Below, one piece after another: positions 1-8,178 of a stretch of 64,000 nucleotides of DNA (within the stretch, counting starts at the first letter, position 1; each line of letters starts with the position of its first letter). Source of the stretch: Fluviicola sp. (GTDB lineage Bacteria; Bacteroidota; Bacteroidia; Flavobacteriales_D; Crocinitomicaceae); the NCBI RefSeq assembly GCF_029266855.1, contig NZ_JAQSWB010000006.1:124001-188000 (forward strand), read 5' to 3'. The notes below the pieces were generated by a model, which was not told the DNA's origin, searched no databases, and saw nothing but the letters and a program-made list of their open reading frames with translations. Position numbers and translations under genes: made by a program.

Positions 1-1
1 T

Positions 2-424
<423 letters not shown>

Positions 425-425
425 T

Positions 426-782
426 ATGGGACTTTTTAGCAAACAAAAGGCTGAATTTCCTTGGGTGAAATTGACAAGCTCCGAACAGTTGCACGAATTG
501 ATTAACTCTTCGGAAACGAAACCGGTAGTGCTTTTTAAACACAGCACCCGTTGCAGTATTTCATCCATGGCACTCAACCGTTTTGAAAACAATATGGATC
601 CGGAGAAAGCAACGTGCGTGTACCTGGATTTGCTGGCATACCGTCCATTATCTGCTGAAATTGAAGCCTTAACCAAGGTTGAACATCAATCTCCGCAGGC
701 AATTCTAATTAATAATCACGAAGTCATTTATTCAGCAACACACACTGCGATCAATGCACTGGAAATTTTGAAACTCATTTAA
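426..782 (+). CDS. ytxJ: Bacillithiol-system redox protein YtxJ (monothiol, thioredoxin-like)
   Basis: A 118-aa protein with the YtxJ/DUF2847 signature FKHSTRCSIS around residues 37-46. Cys43 is the single redox cysteine, sitting at the N-terminus of a thioredoxin-fold helix where a CxxC would normally be. The family is associated with bacillithiol, the low-molecular-weight thiol of many Firmicutes and Bacteroidetes, and probably removes bacillithiol from mixed disulfides (bacilliredoxin-like), though that role is inferred. It starts one base after the pheS stop and ends 2 bases before the glutaminyl cyclase start, suggesting a pheS-ytxJ-QC-tadA transcription unit. No signal peptide, so cytoplasmic. 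Confidence 0.9.
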   Translation: MGLFSKQKAEFPWVKLTSSEQLHELINSSETKPVVLFKHSTRCSISSMALNRFENNMDPEKATCVYLDLLAYRPLSAEIEALTKVEHQSPQAILINNHEVIYSATHTAINALEILKLI

Positions 783-784
783 GT

Positions 785-1861
785 ATGAAAAGAAGATACG
801 GAATCATTGTTCTCCTCATTTTGGTATTGGCTGCATTTATCATTGTGCCAATGATGAAAAACAGCGGTGGAACCGAAGATATGGAAATCGCTAAGTTGGA
901 AGTCCCGGGTGATATCCAGGCAAAGTTCGGAGATGATATTCCGATCAAGCTAAGTATTCCTGAAGGGCTCGCAAAGGTAGAACTGATCTACAATGATTCG
1001 GTTTTTGAAACCTGGAATACTCCGAAAGCACAAACGAGAGTAGTTGCTATGCAAACGAATTTCTATGGTGTTGGAACCAGGTCATTGGTTCTGCGTTCCA
1101 CATTTAAGGACGGAACTGTTTTGGAAAATTCATGTAATGTCCGTGTGGTTTCTGATATTGAACCGGAAGTCTTGTTTGCAAAGATCATCAAAGAATATCC
1201 GCACAACCCGGAAAATTACACACAGGGCTACGAGTTTGACGGAAACCAATTGTACGAAGGAACCGGTGATCCCGGACAGCAGGGGAAAACATTGGTTGGT
1301 CCAGTTTCATTGCAAACAGGTGCTTTCAGTGAACCAAAGAACGGCTTGGATGCAACGTATTTTGGAGAAGGAATTACTATTTTGGGAGACCTGTTGTACC
1401 AAGTAACCTGGCAGAACAGCAAATGTTTTGTTTACGATAAGAAGACAATGGTGCTGAAGGACGAATTCAATTATGTTGGACAGGGCTGGGGCTTGTGTAA
1501 TGACGGAAAATCCATTATTATGTCGGACGGTTCGGAGCGCCTTACTTTCCGTGACCCGAAATCTTTCCAGTCAATCCGCGTGATAGAAGTTTATGATAAC
1601 ATGGGACCGAGAACACAGTTGAACGAGCTAGAGTACATCGACGGGAAGATCTATGCAAATGTTTACACCACTGGAACAGTCCTGGTTATCGAACCGAATA
1701 CAGGAAAAGTATTGCAGGAGATCGATGCGAATGAATTGATTATTCGCGGGAAAAACGGTGGAGATGTGTTAAACGGAATTGCTTACAACAAGCTTACCAA
1801 GCAAATTTTCATGACTGGTAAATACTGGCCGAAAACATTCGAAGTTCAATTTAATAAGTAG
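785..1861 (+). CDS. Glutaminyl-peptide cyclotransferase (plant/bacterial beta-propeller type), membrane-anchored or secreted
   Basis: 358 aa. Residues 6-23 form one hydrophobic segment after two arginines, which is a signal anchor or uncleaved signal peptide; there is no lipobox cysteine. Residues about 35-120 look like an Ig-type beta domain. The catalytic part starts around residue 135 with NPENYTQGYEFDG and LYEGTG, the hallmark of PF05096 glutamine cyclotransferases, five-bladed propellers that turn N-terminal Gln into pyroglutamate. LNGIAYN near the end is also typical of the family. In Bacteroidetes this enzyme acts in the periplasm on exported proteins whose mature N-terminus is Gln, so it plausibly serves the secreted proteins of the window (several signal peptides here end ..SQ or ..AQ). 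Confidence 0.85.
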   Translation: MKRRYGIIVLLILVLAAFIIVPMMKNSGGTEDMEIAKLEVPGDIQAKFGDDIPIKLSIPEGLAKVELIYNDSVFETWNTPKAQTRVVAMQTNFYGVGTRSLVLRSTFKDGTVLENSCNVRVVSDIEPEVLFAKIIKEYPHNPENYTQGYEFDGNQLYEGTGDPGQQGKTLVGPVSLQTGAFSEPKNGLDATYFGEGITILGDLLYQVTWQNSKCFVYDKKTMVLKDEFNYVGQGWGLCNDGKSIIMSDGSERLTFRDPKSFQSIRVIEVYDNMGPRTQLNELEYIDGKIYANVYTTGTVLVIEPNTGKVLQEIDANELIIRGKNGGDVLNGIAYNKLTKQIFMTGKYWPKTFEVQFNK

Positions 1862-1870
1862 AAACAAAGC

Positions 1871-2314
1871 ATGATTTCTCCTTACAACGACGAGTACTTT
1901 ATGCGCCAGGCATATATGGAAGCACAAAAGGCTTTCGAATTAGGGGAAGTGCCTGTTGGTGCTGTTGTTGTTGTAAATAACCAGATCATTGCCAGGGCGC
2001 ATAATCTTACAGAACGTCTCCACGATGTGACGGCTCATGCGGAAATGCAGGCAATTACTGCAGCATCCGAATACTTAGGGGCAAAATACCTGAAGGATTG
2101 TACGCTTTATGTAACGGTTGAACCCTGCGTGATGTGTGCCGGGGCACTTTACTGGTCGCAGCTAGATAAGATCGTTTTCGCAGCACGCGATGAAAAAAGA
2201 GGCGCCGGACGTTTTCAAAACGAATTGTACCATCCTAAAACGGTTGTCAGTAAAGGACCGATGGAAAATGAGTGCTCCCAGCTAATGATCGATTTTTTTC
2301 AGGATAAACGATAA
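1871..2314 (+). CDS. tadA: tRNA-specific adenosine-34 deaminase
   Basis: 147 aa, the usual TadA size. It shows the complete zinc site of the cytidine-deaminase fold: HAEMQAI (zinc His and proton-shuttle Glu) and EPCVMCAGAL (two zinc Cys in PCxxC). The C-terminal half keeps the FAARDEKRGAGRF block that distinguishes TadA from guanine or free cytosine deaminases. It converts A34 to inosine in tRNA-Arg(ACG) so that CGN codons can be read. The start at 1871 is preferred over an internal Met because MISPYNDEYFMRQAYMEAQKA aligns with the normal N-terminus. Last gene of the apparent pheS-tadA run. Confidence 0.95.
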   Translation: MISPYNDEYFMRQAYMEAQKAFELGEVPVGAVVVVNNQIIARAHNLTERLHDVTAHAEMQAITAASEYLGAKYLKDCTLYVTVEPCVMCAGALYWSQLDKIVFAARDEKRGAGRFQNELYHPKTVVSKGPMENECSQLMIDFFQDKR

Positions 2315-2471
2315 TCTGAATTGTTTTCCCGGTGTGATTTTACATCTGTGTGCATTCGAAATACTTGGGAAATGAGTTTCCGGAGTTTGGAAGTCCCGGT
2401 TATTGAACGGAGACGCTGATCACGATTTATGCACCGATATTCATTTAATTTTTACCATTCACATATCCTTT

Positions 2472-2504
2472 TTTGGCAACGATAACGAATATTAGCTAGA
2501 TTTG
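2472..2504 (+). promoter_or_regulatory. Bacteroidetes-type promoter for the ABC exporter operon
   Basis: A TTTG box at 2472-2475 is followed after 21 bases by TAGATTTG (2497-2504), matching the Bacteroidetes consensus TTTG-N17-23-TAnnTTTG. The expected transcript start lies a few bases before the ATG at 2520. The box overlaps an upstream in-frame TTG at 2502, which argues that the ATG at 2520 is the real start. Recognised by eye only. Confidence 0.6.
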
Positions 2505-2519
2505 GTTAAAATCCAGCGT

Positions 2520-3419
2520 ATGTCAGAGATTGTTTTACAGGTTGATAATTTATCCAAAAAGTATAAGAAAGTAGAGGCCGTAAAAGGTGTTTCTTTTGAT
2601 ATCAGAAAAGGGAATGTTTACGGTCTTCTAGGCCCGAATGGTAGTGGTAAAACAACTACTTTGGCCATGTTAATGGGGATTCTGCATCCGACTCAGGGAT
2701 CCTTTTCATGGTTCGGGAACGGACAGGAAGACCGGAACAGGTTGCGAATAGGCTGTTTGTTGGAAACGCCCAATTTTTATCCGTATTTGAATGCTTACGA
2801 TAACTTGCGTGTAACCGCAACGATCAAGAATATGCCAAATCCGAAGGCACGGATTGAAGAGGTGCTGGAATATGTAGACTTGAAAGAGCGCGGGAAACGA
2901 ACATTCCGTACCTACTCATTAGGAATGAAACAACGTTTGGCTGTAGCCGCTGCGCTGCTTTCGGATCCCGAAGTACTGGTTTTGGATGAGCCTACGAATG
3001 GATTGGATCCGGAGGGGATTGCCGAAATGAGAGAATTGATCCTGAAGATCGGCTCTGAAGGTAAAACCATCATCCTGGCATCGCATATTTTGGATGAGGT
3101 TCAGAAAATCTGTTCACATGTAGTCATGCTGAAGCAGGGAGAGATGGTTTACAACGGAAGTATGACTGACCTTTTGTTGCAGCGTAAGTCCTACAAACTG
3201 ATGGCTGATGAACCGCAAAAACTGATTTCCGTTTTACGCGGTTTACCACAAGTCAGAATCCTTAGCGAAGAGCCGGATTCACTGATGGTGGAATTGGATG
3301 AACAATTGACCGGTTCCGATTTGAACCGATTAGTTGCAGAACAGGGGGTATATCTTTCTGAATTGCACGCTTACCAAAAAAGTTTAGAGACCATTTTCTT
3401 AGAAAGAATGAAATTATGA
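2520..3419 (+). CDS. ABC transporter ATP-binding protein (CcmA/DrrA-like exporter type)
   Basis: About 299 aa from the ATG. Walker A GLLGPNGSGKTT, signature SLGMKQRL, Walker B VLVLDEPTNGLDPEG and the switch histidine in ILASHILDEV are all intact. The C-terminal extension after residue 230 is the usual tail of ABC-2-type export ATPases (antibiotic, bacitracin or Nat-type families). It energises the permease encoded next, whose ATG overlaps this stop by 4 bases. The substrate cannot be told from sequence. A TTG six codons upstream is in frame but lies inside the promoter box, so I use the ATG. Confidence 0.92.
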   Translation: MSEIVLQVDNLSKKYKKVEAVKGVSFDIRKGNVYGLLGPNGSGKTTTLAMLMGILHPTQGSFSWFGNGQEDRNRLRIGCLLETPNFYPYLNAYDNLRVTATIKNMPNPKARIEEVLEYVDLKERGKRTFRTYSLGMKQRLAVAAALLSDPEVLVLDEPTNGLDPEGIAEMRELILKIGSEGKTIILASHILDEVQKICSHVVMLKQGEMVYNGSMTDLLLQRKSYKLMADEPQKLISVLRGLPQVRILSEEPDSLMVELDEQLTGSDLNRLVAEQGVYLSELHAYQKSLETIFLERMKL

Positions 3420-4207
3420 GACAGATTATAGCACTGGAGTATGCGAAATTGAGAAAGTTCCATACCCTTAAAATATTGTTCGCAGTTTATATGGTAGTCG
3501 TTCCTTGCTGGATGTACTTTATGAACTTCTTTTTCAAAATGAATCCCGAGTTGAAAGCCATTTTCACACAGGCTAATCCGTTCGATTTTCCGCATATCTG
3601 GAGCTTCATAACCTACAGTGCGAGTTTTTTCAATATCCTGCTGGCGGTTTCGGTTGTTACCATTACCACCAATGATATCCAATTCAAGACCATGAGGCAG
3701 AATATCATTGAAGGATTAACTAAAAGACAGGTTATTTTCGGGAAGTTCGTTTTTGTTATTTTCTTAAGTGCTGCTGCAACCTTGTATACCTTTCTTTGTG
3801 GATTGGTCCTGGGCTTAATTGAATCTTCAAACATGGATTTCTACCAGAATATCCATCTGAACGTGCTTTACTTTATTCAAACGATCGGTTATTTCAGTTT
3901 TGCCTTTCTCTTTGCGATTTTGGTGAAAAGACCGGCAATTGCAATTGTTACGTTCATTATTTATTTCCCGGTTGAAACCATCGTCGGCAATATCATTTCG
4001 CATAAAATGTACCAGTTTTTCCCATTGAAAGTTTATGCGGATCTGACTCCCATTCCCTTCTTCAAAGCCGTTATCAACTCCGGTCCGAAGAATGCGGATA
4101 ACGACATATTCCTGTTGAGCTTAAGTGAACAGTTATCTTTAGCGGGAGTGTATATCGTTTTGTGTTTTGCAATCACGTATTTCATCCTGAAGCGAAGAGA
4201 TCTGTAG
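3416..4207 (+). CDS. ABC-2 type transporter permease
   Basis: 263 aa with about six hydrophobic segments (near residues 20-45, 60-80, 105-130, 140-165, 170-195 and 235-258), the layout of the ABC-2 membrane family in which one polypeptide dimerises over two ATPases. It starts inside the stop codon of the ATPase gene (ATGA overlap), so the two are translationally coupled. The short charged N-terminus (ALEYAKLRKFHTLK) is the typical cytosolic elbow helix. Function is export of an unknown lipid, peptide or drug. Confidence 0.85.
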   Translation: MRQIIALEYAKLRKFHTLKILFAVYMVVVPCWMYFMNFFFKMNPELKAIFTQANPFDFPHIWSFITYSASFFNILLAVSVVTITTNDIQFKTMRQNIIEGLTKRQVIFGKFVFVIFLSAAATLYTFLCGLVLGLIESSNMDFYQNIHLNVLYFIQTIGYFSFAFLFAILVKRPAIAIVTFIIYFPVETIVGNIISHKMYQFFPLKVYADLTPIPFFKAVINSGPKNADNDIFLLSLSEQLSLAGVYIVLCFAITYFILKRRDL

Positions 4208-4302
4208 AAAAGCCAACTCGTTAAGACTCATTCCGTTAACATACTAACAAGTTTGGAAATTAGAAGCCTGTGTCCTAAATTGCGGCACATTAAACTTCTA
4301 CT

Positions 4303-5739
4303 ATGAAAAGACTATTACTATGTATCGGCCTGATTACGGGCTTTTCAGCTATTTCCCAAACAACGATCTTCCAGGACAACTTTGAATCAGGGGGTGGAAA
4401 CTGGACCTTAAACGGTGGTTCGGGCAACAATCAATGGATTTTAAATTCAGAGTACGTGGATGGTTCGGGATTCGGAATTGTTCCGGATACTCCCAATCAG
4501 CCGGGTGGTGTTACAAACGGACCAAATTCTGCATACTTGCACATTCATAATACACAGGCCTGTTCGGGTTTGGGAATTTGTAACGCGTCATTTGACACGG
4601 GCTCCTCTTCAAACCAAAGCGCAACTCAAACGGCATCTGTTTCCACTACCTCATATACCAATGTGACCCTGGAGTTTATTTACCTGTGTGCCGGTGCTTC
4701 CGGAACTTCTTATGGCGTTGTGGAGTATTCTACAGACGGAGGAACTATGTGGACTGCTGCTTCGACCCAATATTCGGGTGTTTCAACCTGGACGAATGCT
4801 TCCATTATTTTAGCGGCATTTGATAACCAGGCAACCTTGAAATTCCGATTCAGATGGCAAAACGGAAGCAGCGGAATGGATCCTGCTTTTGCAATTGATG
4901 AGGTAAAAATTATCGGAACTCCGGGAGGAGGAGCTTCTCTCGCTACCGGTACTTTGAACACAACAACTTACTGTTCGAACAACAGTATGGTGCTCCTGGT
5001 ACCTTTCACGGTTTCAGGAACAGTAAATGCAGGGAATGTGTATACTGCTCAATTATCAGACAACATGGGTTCTTTTGCAGCACCAACTGCAATCGGAACT
5101 TTGTCTTCTACTGCTACCGGAAGCTTAAACATTTCTGCAATGATTCCGAGTGGATTAACTCCGGGGACAGGTTACCGGATTCGTGTAGACGCTTCCAACC
5201 CAGGTACTACGGGTACGGATAACGGGACAAATCTTACGGTTGCTGTGCCTCCGTCTGTGTCAGTAAGTTCGGTTCCAGTTAATGGAACCATTTGTGCAGG
5301 ACAATCCGCAGCACTATCTGCAATGGGCGCTTTAAATTATGTTTGGAGTCCTGCCGGATCAATTGATAACCCGAATGCTCAGAGTGTTTCTGCGACCCCG
5401 GGTGCTACACAAGTCTATACGGTTGTCGGAGCAAATGCAAGCGGATGTTTGGATACTGCAATGTTTACAGTGACCGTTCAAAATTGTGCCGGATTGGAAG
5501 AAGAATCATTCGGAGATTTCGAATTGTATCCCAACCCGGTAAATCAACTATTGAATGTGAACTTCGGTGAATTGAAGGATATTCAGACAGTATCGGTTCT
5601 GGACCTTTCCGGAAGAAGCGTTCTTACAAATAAGATCATTTCAGAAACAATTGATGTTAGTGTCCTTGAAAGCGGGAAATACTTCCTGGTGATCGAACAT
5701 GCAGCAGGAGTTTCGGTGAAAGCTTTTGTTAAGCACTAA
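4303..5739 (+). CDS. Secreted protein with T9SS type A sorting domain
   Basis: 478 aa. A Sec signal peptide (MKRLLLCIGLITGFSAISQT) is followed by a jelly-roll/MAM-like domain at about 22-210, starting DNFESGGGNW and carrying the aromatic-rich strands seen in Bacteroidetes surface proteins. Two beta-sandwich stretches follow (about 215-310 and 315-390). The last 75 residues begin FELYPNPVNQLLNV and end with the VKAF..KH strand, the type A C-terminal domain that routes proteins through the gliding/T9SS translocon and attaches them to the cell surface. No catalytic motif seen, so an adhesin or matrix role is only a guess. A TTTG-N20-TAAATTG sequence at 4252-4282 may be its promoter. Confidence 0.85.
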   Translation: MKRLLLCIGLITGFSAISQTTIFQDNFESGGGNWTLNGGSGNNQWILNSEYVDGSGFGIVPDTPNQPGGVTNGPNSAYLHIHNTQACSGLGICNASFDTGSSSNQSATQTASVSTTSYTNVTLEFIYLCAGASGTSYGVVEYSTDGGTMWTAASTQYSGVSTWTNASIILAAFDNQATLKFRFRWQNGSSGMDPAFAIDEVKIIGTPGGGASLATGTLNTTTYCSNNSMVLLVPFTVSGTVNAGNVYTAQLSDNMGSFAAPTAIGTLSSTATGSLNISAMIPSGLTPGTGYRIRVDASNPGTTGTDNGTNLTVAVPPSVSVSSVPVNGTICAGQSAALSAMGALNYVWSPAGSIDNPNAQSVSATPGATQVYTVVGANASGCLDTAMFTVTVQNCAGLEEESFGDFELYPNPVNQLLNVNFGELKDIQTVSVLDLSGRSVLTNKIISETIDVSVLESGKYFLVIEHAAGVSVKAFVKH

Positions 5740-5759
5740 GGAAATATAAGAATAATGTT

Positions 5760-5791
5760 AAGCCGGGCAGAGGAATCTATCCGGCTTTTTC
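5760..5791 (+). terminator. Rho-independent terminator after the T9SS protein gene
   Basis: AAGCCGG at 5760-5766 pairs with CCGGCTT at 5781-5787 across a 14-base loop and is followed by a T-rich run. It lies 20 bases after the stop codon of the type A protein. Confidence 0.8.
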
Positions 5792-5857
5792 TTTTTAAAT
5801 TTCATATGAAAAACGTTTCCCAAAGAGATCGGGATATGTGTTAAATCCTTAACTGTT

Positions 5858-5923
5858 TCATACTTCCTTCATACTATATCCATACTTGACCCGTACTTGA
5901 TCTATACATGACCTAGATGTGAA
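5858..5923 (+). repeat. Degenerate 11-bp tandem array
   Basis: Six successive 11-base units can be laid out: TCATACTTCCT, TCATACTATAT, CCATACTTGAC, CCGTACTTGAT, CTATACATGAC, CTAGATGTGAA. The approximate consensus is YCATACTTGAC. A reverse-complement unit occurs at about 6045-6060 (GTCATGTATGGATAG). The spacing equals about one turn of B-DNA. A related array is at 45276-45330. Confidence 0.6.
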
Positions 5924-6245
5924 CCGGAAATCTATCAACTTCCGATGAAAGAAAGCAGGTGTTTTTTGCTGTTTTCAGACTTCATTTCTTCGGATGGATA
6001 TTTACAAATGTGCGAATCGATGATAATCCTGGGATCCTTAATCGGTCATGTATGGATAGAGCCTAGGTAGAGCGACTATATCTCGTACATACCCCGCCTT
6101 TTTTATCATACGAAGTTTGCTGAACGAAGTATGATTGTATTAATTTCAACATCTAATCACCAGTTGGTGCGAGCGTCTCGATCGTACTGATGAAATTTAC
6201 AATCCGGCATTCGCAATTCGCAATTACTCTTTGTAACTTTGTAGC
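5924..6245. other. Intergenic region before mnmE, no gene seen
   Basis: No open frame with coding character. It contains the inverted 11-bp unit near 6045, a direct repeat ACGAAGT at about 6112 and 6125, a short palindrome CACCAGTTGGTG at 6158-6169, and a TAACTTTG box at 6234-6241 right before the mnmE ATG. The box fits the Bacteroidetes -7 consensus but lacks a good upstream TTTG partner. Confidence 0.5.
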
Positions 6246-7652
6246 ATGAGTTATTCTCCGAAAACCATTTGTGCTTTGTCTACTGCTCCCGGAATGGGTG
6301 CTATTGCTTTGATCCGTTTATCCGGAAAAGACGCAATTTCCATTTTATCACACGTTGCAGGTAAACCGTTTGAAAAGGCAGCGTCACACAGTGCACATTT
6401 TGTTCGCTTAAAGAATAGTGACGGAACTGTCCTGGATGAGGTGGTCGTAACGGTTTTTCACGAAGGACACAGCTTTACAGGAGAAAACACAGTTGAAATA
6501 GCTTGTCACGGTTCGGTATTTATCCAACAGGAGATCATCCGTTTGTTATTGGCGAATGGCTGCGAACTGGCTAAGCCGGGAGAATTTACCATGCGGGCTT
6601 TTTTGAATGGAAGAATGGACCTGAGCCAGGCAGAAGCGGTTTCAGACCTCATCGCTTCCGAATCTGCACGTGCACACGAAGTAGCGATGAACCAGATGCG
6701 CGGATCCTTTTCAACCGAACTGCGGGATTTACGTGAAAAGCTGATTCATTTCGCCTCATTGGTGGAACTGGAACTGGATTTCGCGGAAGAAGACGTGGAA
6801 TTTGCAGACCGTACAGAACTGCTTGCTTTGGTAACAGAGGTTTTGGCTTATGTACGCAGATTGATCCAATCCTTTGAACTGGGAAATGTTCTGAAGAACG
6901 GAGTTCCGGTTGCAATAGTGGGTGCGCCGAATACGGGGAAAAGCACCTTGCTGAATCAACTGCTTGGCGAGGACCGGGCGATTGTGAGTAACATTGCAGG
7001 TACTACCCGTGATGTCATTGAAGAAATATTGAATATCGACGGAATTCTTTTCCGCTTAATTGATACAGCCGGGATCCGCGAAGAAGCAGCCGAGGAGATC
7101 GAAGCAATGGGAATCCAACGTTCGCTTGATAAGATCAAACAAGCTAAGATTGTACTGATGCTGAGTGATTACAGCGGGAACAATGCTTCAGATGAAGGCC
7201 ACTTATCTATGAATCCGGAAGAAACCGGTCGCTGGGCAGATGAACAGGCAAAGAAATATCCCGGAGCTCATTTTTTAGTGATCGGAAACAAATACGATCT
7301 GCGTTCGGATCAAAATAACACTTCATGGGAATTCGAAACCCCATTCTTAGCGATCAGTGCTAAAAAGGGAGAAGGAATCGCGGAATTGAAATCCTGGTTG
7401 TCACAGCAAATCCTGGGTTCCTTCAACACACAATCCGATACCATTGTAACCAATGCCCGCCACTTGGATGCCCTGGAAAAAACACAGGATGCCCTGGAAA
7501 AAGCAAAATGGGGACTGGAAACCAACATCACCGGAGATTTTGTAGCCATGGATATCCGCCAGGCGATGTTCTGGCTGGGAAGTATTACCGGTCAGATTTC
7601 CGAAGATGATCTGCTGGCGAATATCTTCAATAAGTTTTGTATCGGAAAATAG
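6246..7652 (+). CDS. mnmE: tRNA uridine-34 5-carboxymethylaminomethyl modification GTPase
   Basis: 468 aa, full length. N-terminal tetrahydrofolate-binding domain (about 1-120), a helical domain, and an inserted G domain with G1 GAPNTGKST near residue 226, G2 GTTRD near 251, G3 DTAG near 272 and G4 NKYD near 347. The protein ends with FCIGK, whose cysteine is the hallmark of MnmE. With MnmG it adds the cmnm5 group to U34 of tRNAs reading NNA/NNG codons. It stands alone between a long intergenic region and a convergent regulator gene whose stop codon abuts its own. Confidence 0.97.
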   Translation: MSYSPKTICALSTAPGMGAIALIRLSGKDAISILSHVAGKPFEKAASHSAHFVRLKNSDGTVLDEVVVTVFHEGHSFTGENTVEIACHGSVFIQQEIIRLLLANGCELAKPGEFTMRAFLNGRMDLSQAEAVSDLIASESARAHEVAMNQMRGSFSTELRDLREKLIHFASLVELELDFAEEDVEFADRTELLALVTEVLAYVRRLIQSFELGNVLKNGVPVAIVGAPNTGKSTLLNQLLGEDRAIVSNIAGTTRDVIEEILNIDGILFRLIDTAGIREEAAEEIEAMGIQRSLDKIKQAKIVLMLSDYSGNNASDEGHLSMNPEETGRWADEQAKKYPGAHFLVIGNKYDLRSDQNNTSWEFETPFLAISAKKGEGIAELKSWLSQQILGSFNTQSDTIVTNARHLDALEKTQDALEKAKWGLETNITGDFVAMDIRQAMFWLGSITGQISEDDLLANIFNKFCIGK

Positions 7653-8006
7653 TCATCTAACGATGTACAACTCACCATGTCGGTTTTGATCTTCCCTTGT
7701 TTTACAGATCTCCTGAAGTATTCTTAATAATTTCATTCCTCGATGCATCCCAAAACCCGGATACACAAAATACCTTCCCTGGTCATATTTGGTTGTGATG
7801 TAATTCATTTTTCGAAGCACGGAAAGCTGATAATAGACTTGCCGGATAGTTAACCCCGTTTCCATGACGAGCTGATTAACCCTGCATTTTTGATATTCGT
7901 TGATGACTTGAATAATATAGATGCGATCAACATTGGAAACGATCCGGGCATGTCTGCAAAACTCAAGTGTTTTTTCGTCGTAAAGATGTTTGTTTTTAAC
8001 GTACAT
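7653..8006 (-). CDS. Small winged-helix (ArsR/MarR-like) DNA-binding protein
   Basis: 117 aa. The region from about 28 to 100 reads as a winged helix: an RIYIIQVINEY first helix, then VNQLVMETGLTIRQVYYQLSV as a helix-turn-helix with recognition helix, then KMNYITTKYDQGRYFVYPG as the beta wing. It resembles ArsR-type repressors but has no metal-binding cysteine pair. The role is probably transcriptional control. It lies convergent to mnmE with no spacer. The region between its start (8006) and the next gene at 8179 is AT-rich and could hold both divergent promoters. Confidence 0.65.
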   Translation of the reverse strand: MYVKNKHLYDEKTLEFCRHARIVSNVDRIYIIQVINEYQKCRVNQLVMETGLTIRQVYYQLSVLRKMNYITTKYDQGRYFVYPGFGMHRGMKLLRILQEICKTREDQNRHGELYIVR

Positions 8007-8178
8007 AGTGGATTTTAGAAAAAATGAATAATTCGTTTCTTATTTAAGTTAATAAAAAAGAGGATTCTAAAATCTATCGGGATAAAATTTTTTCACCCTG
8101 ATTGTAAAGCAACTTCTTCACTTTGATTACGTTAATAGAAAAGAAGCTTAGCGAACTTCTTTATTATTACTGAGATCG

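Noticed and set aside
2502-2519. TTG start for the ABC ATPase
   Set aside because: It lies inside the TAnnTTTG promoter box; the ATG at 2520 is the better start.
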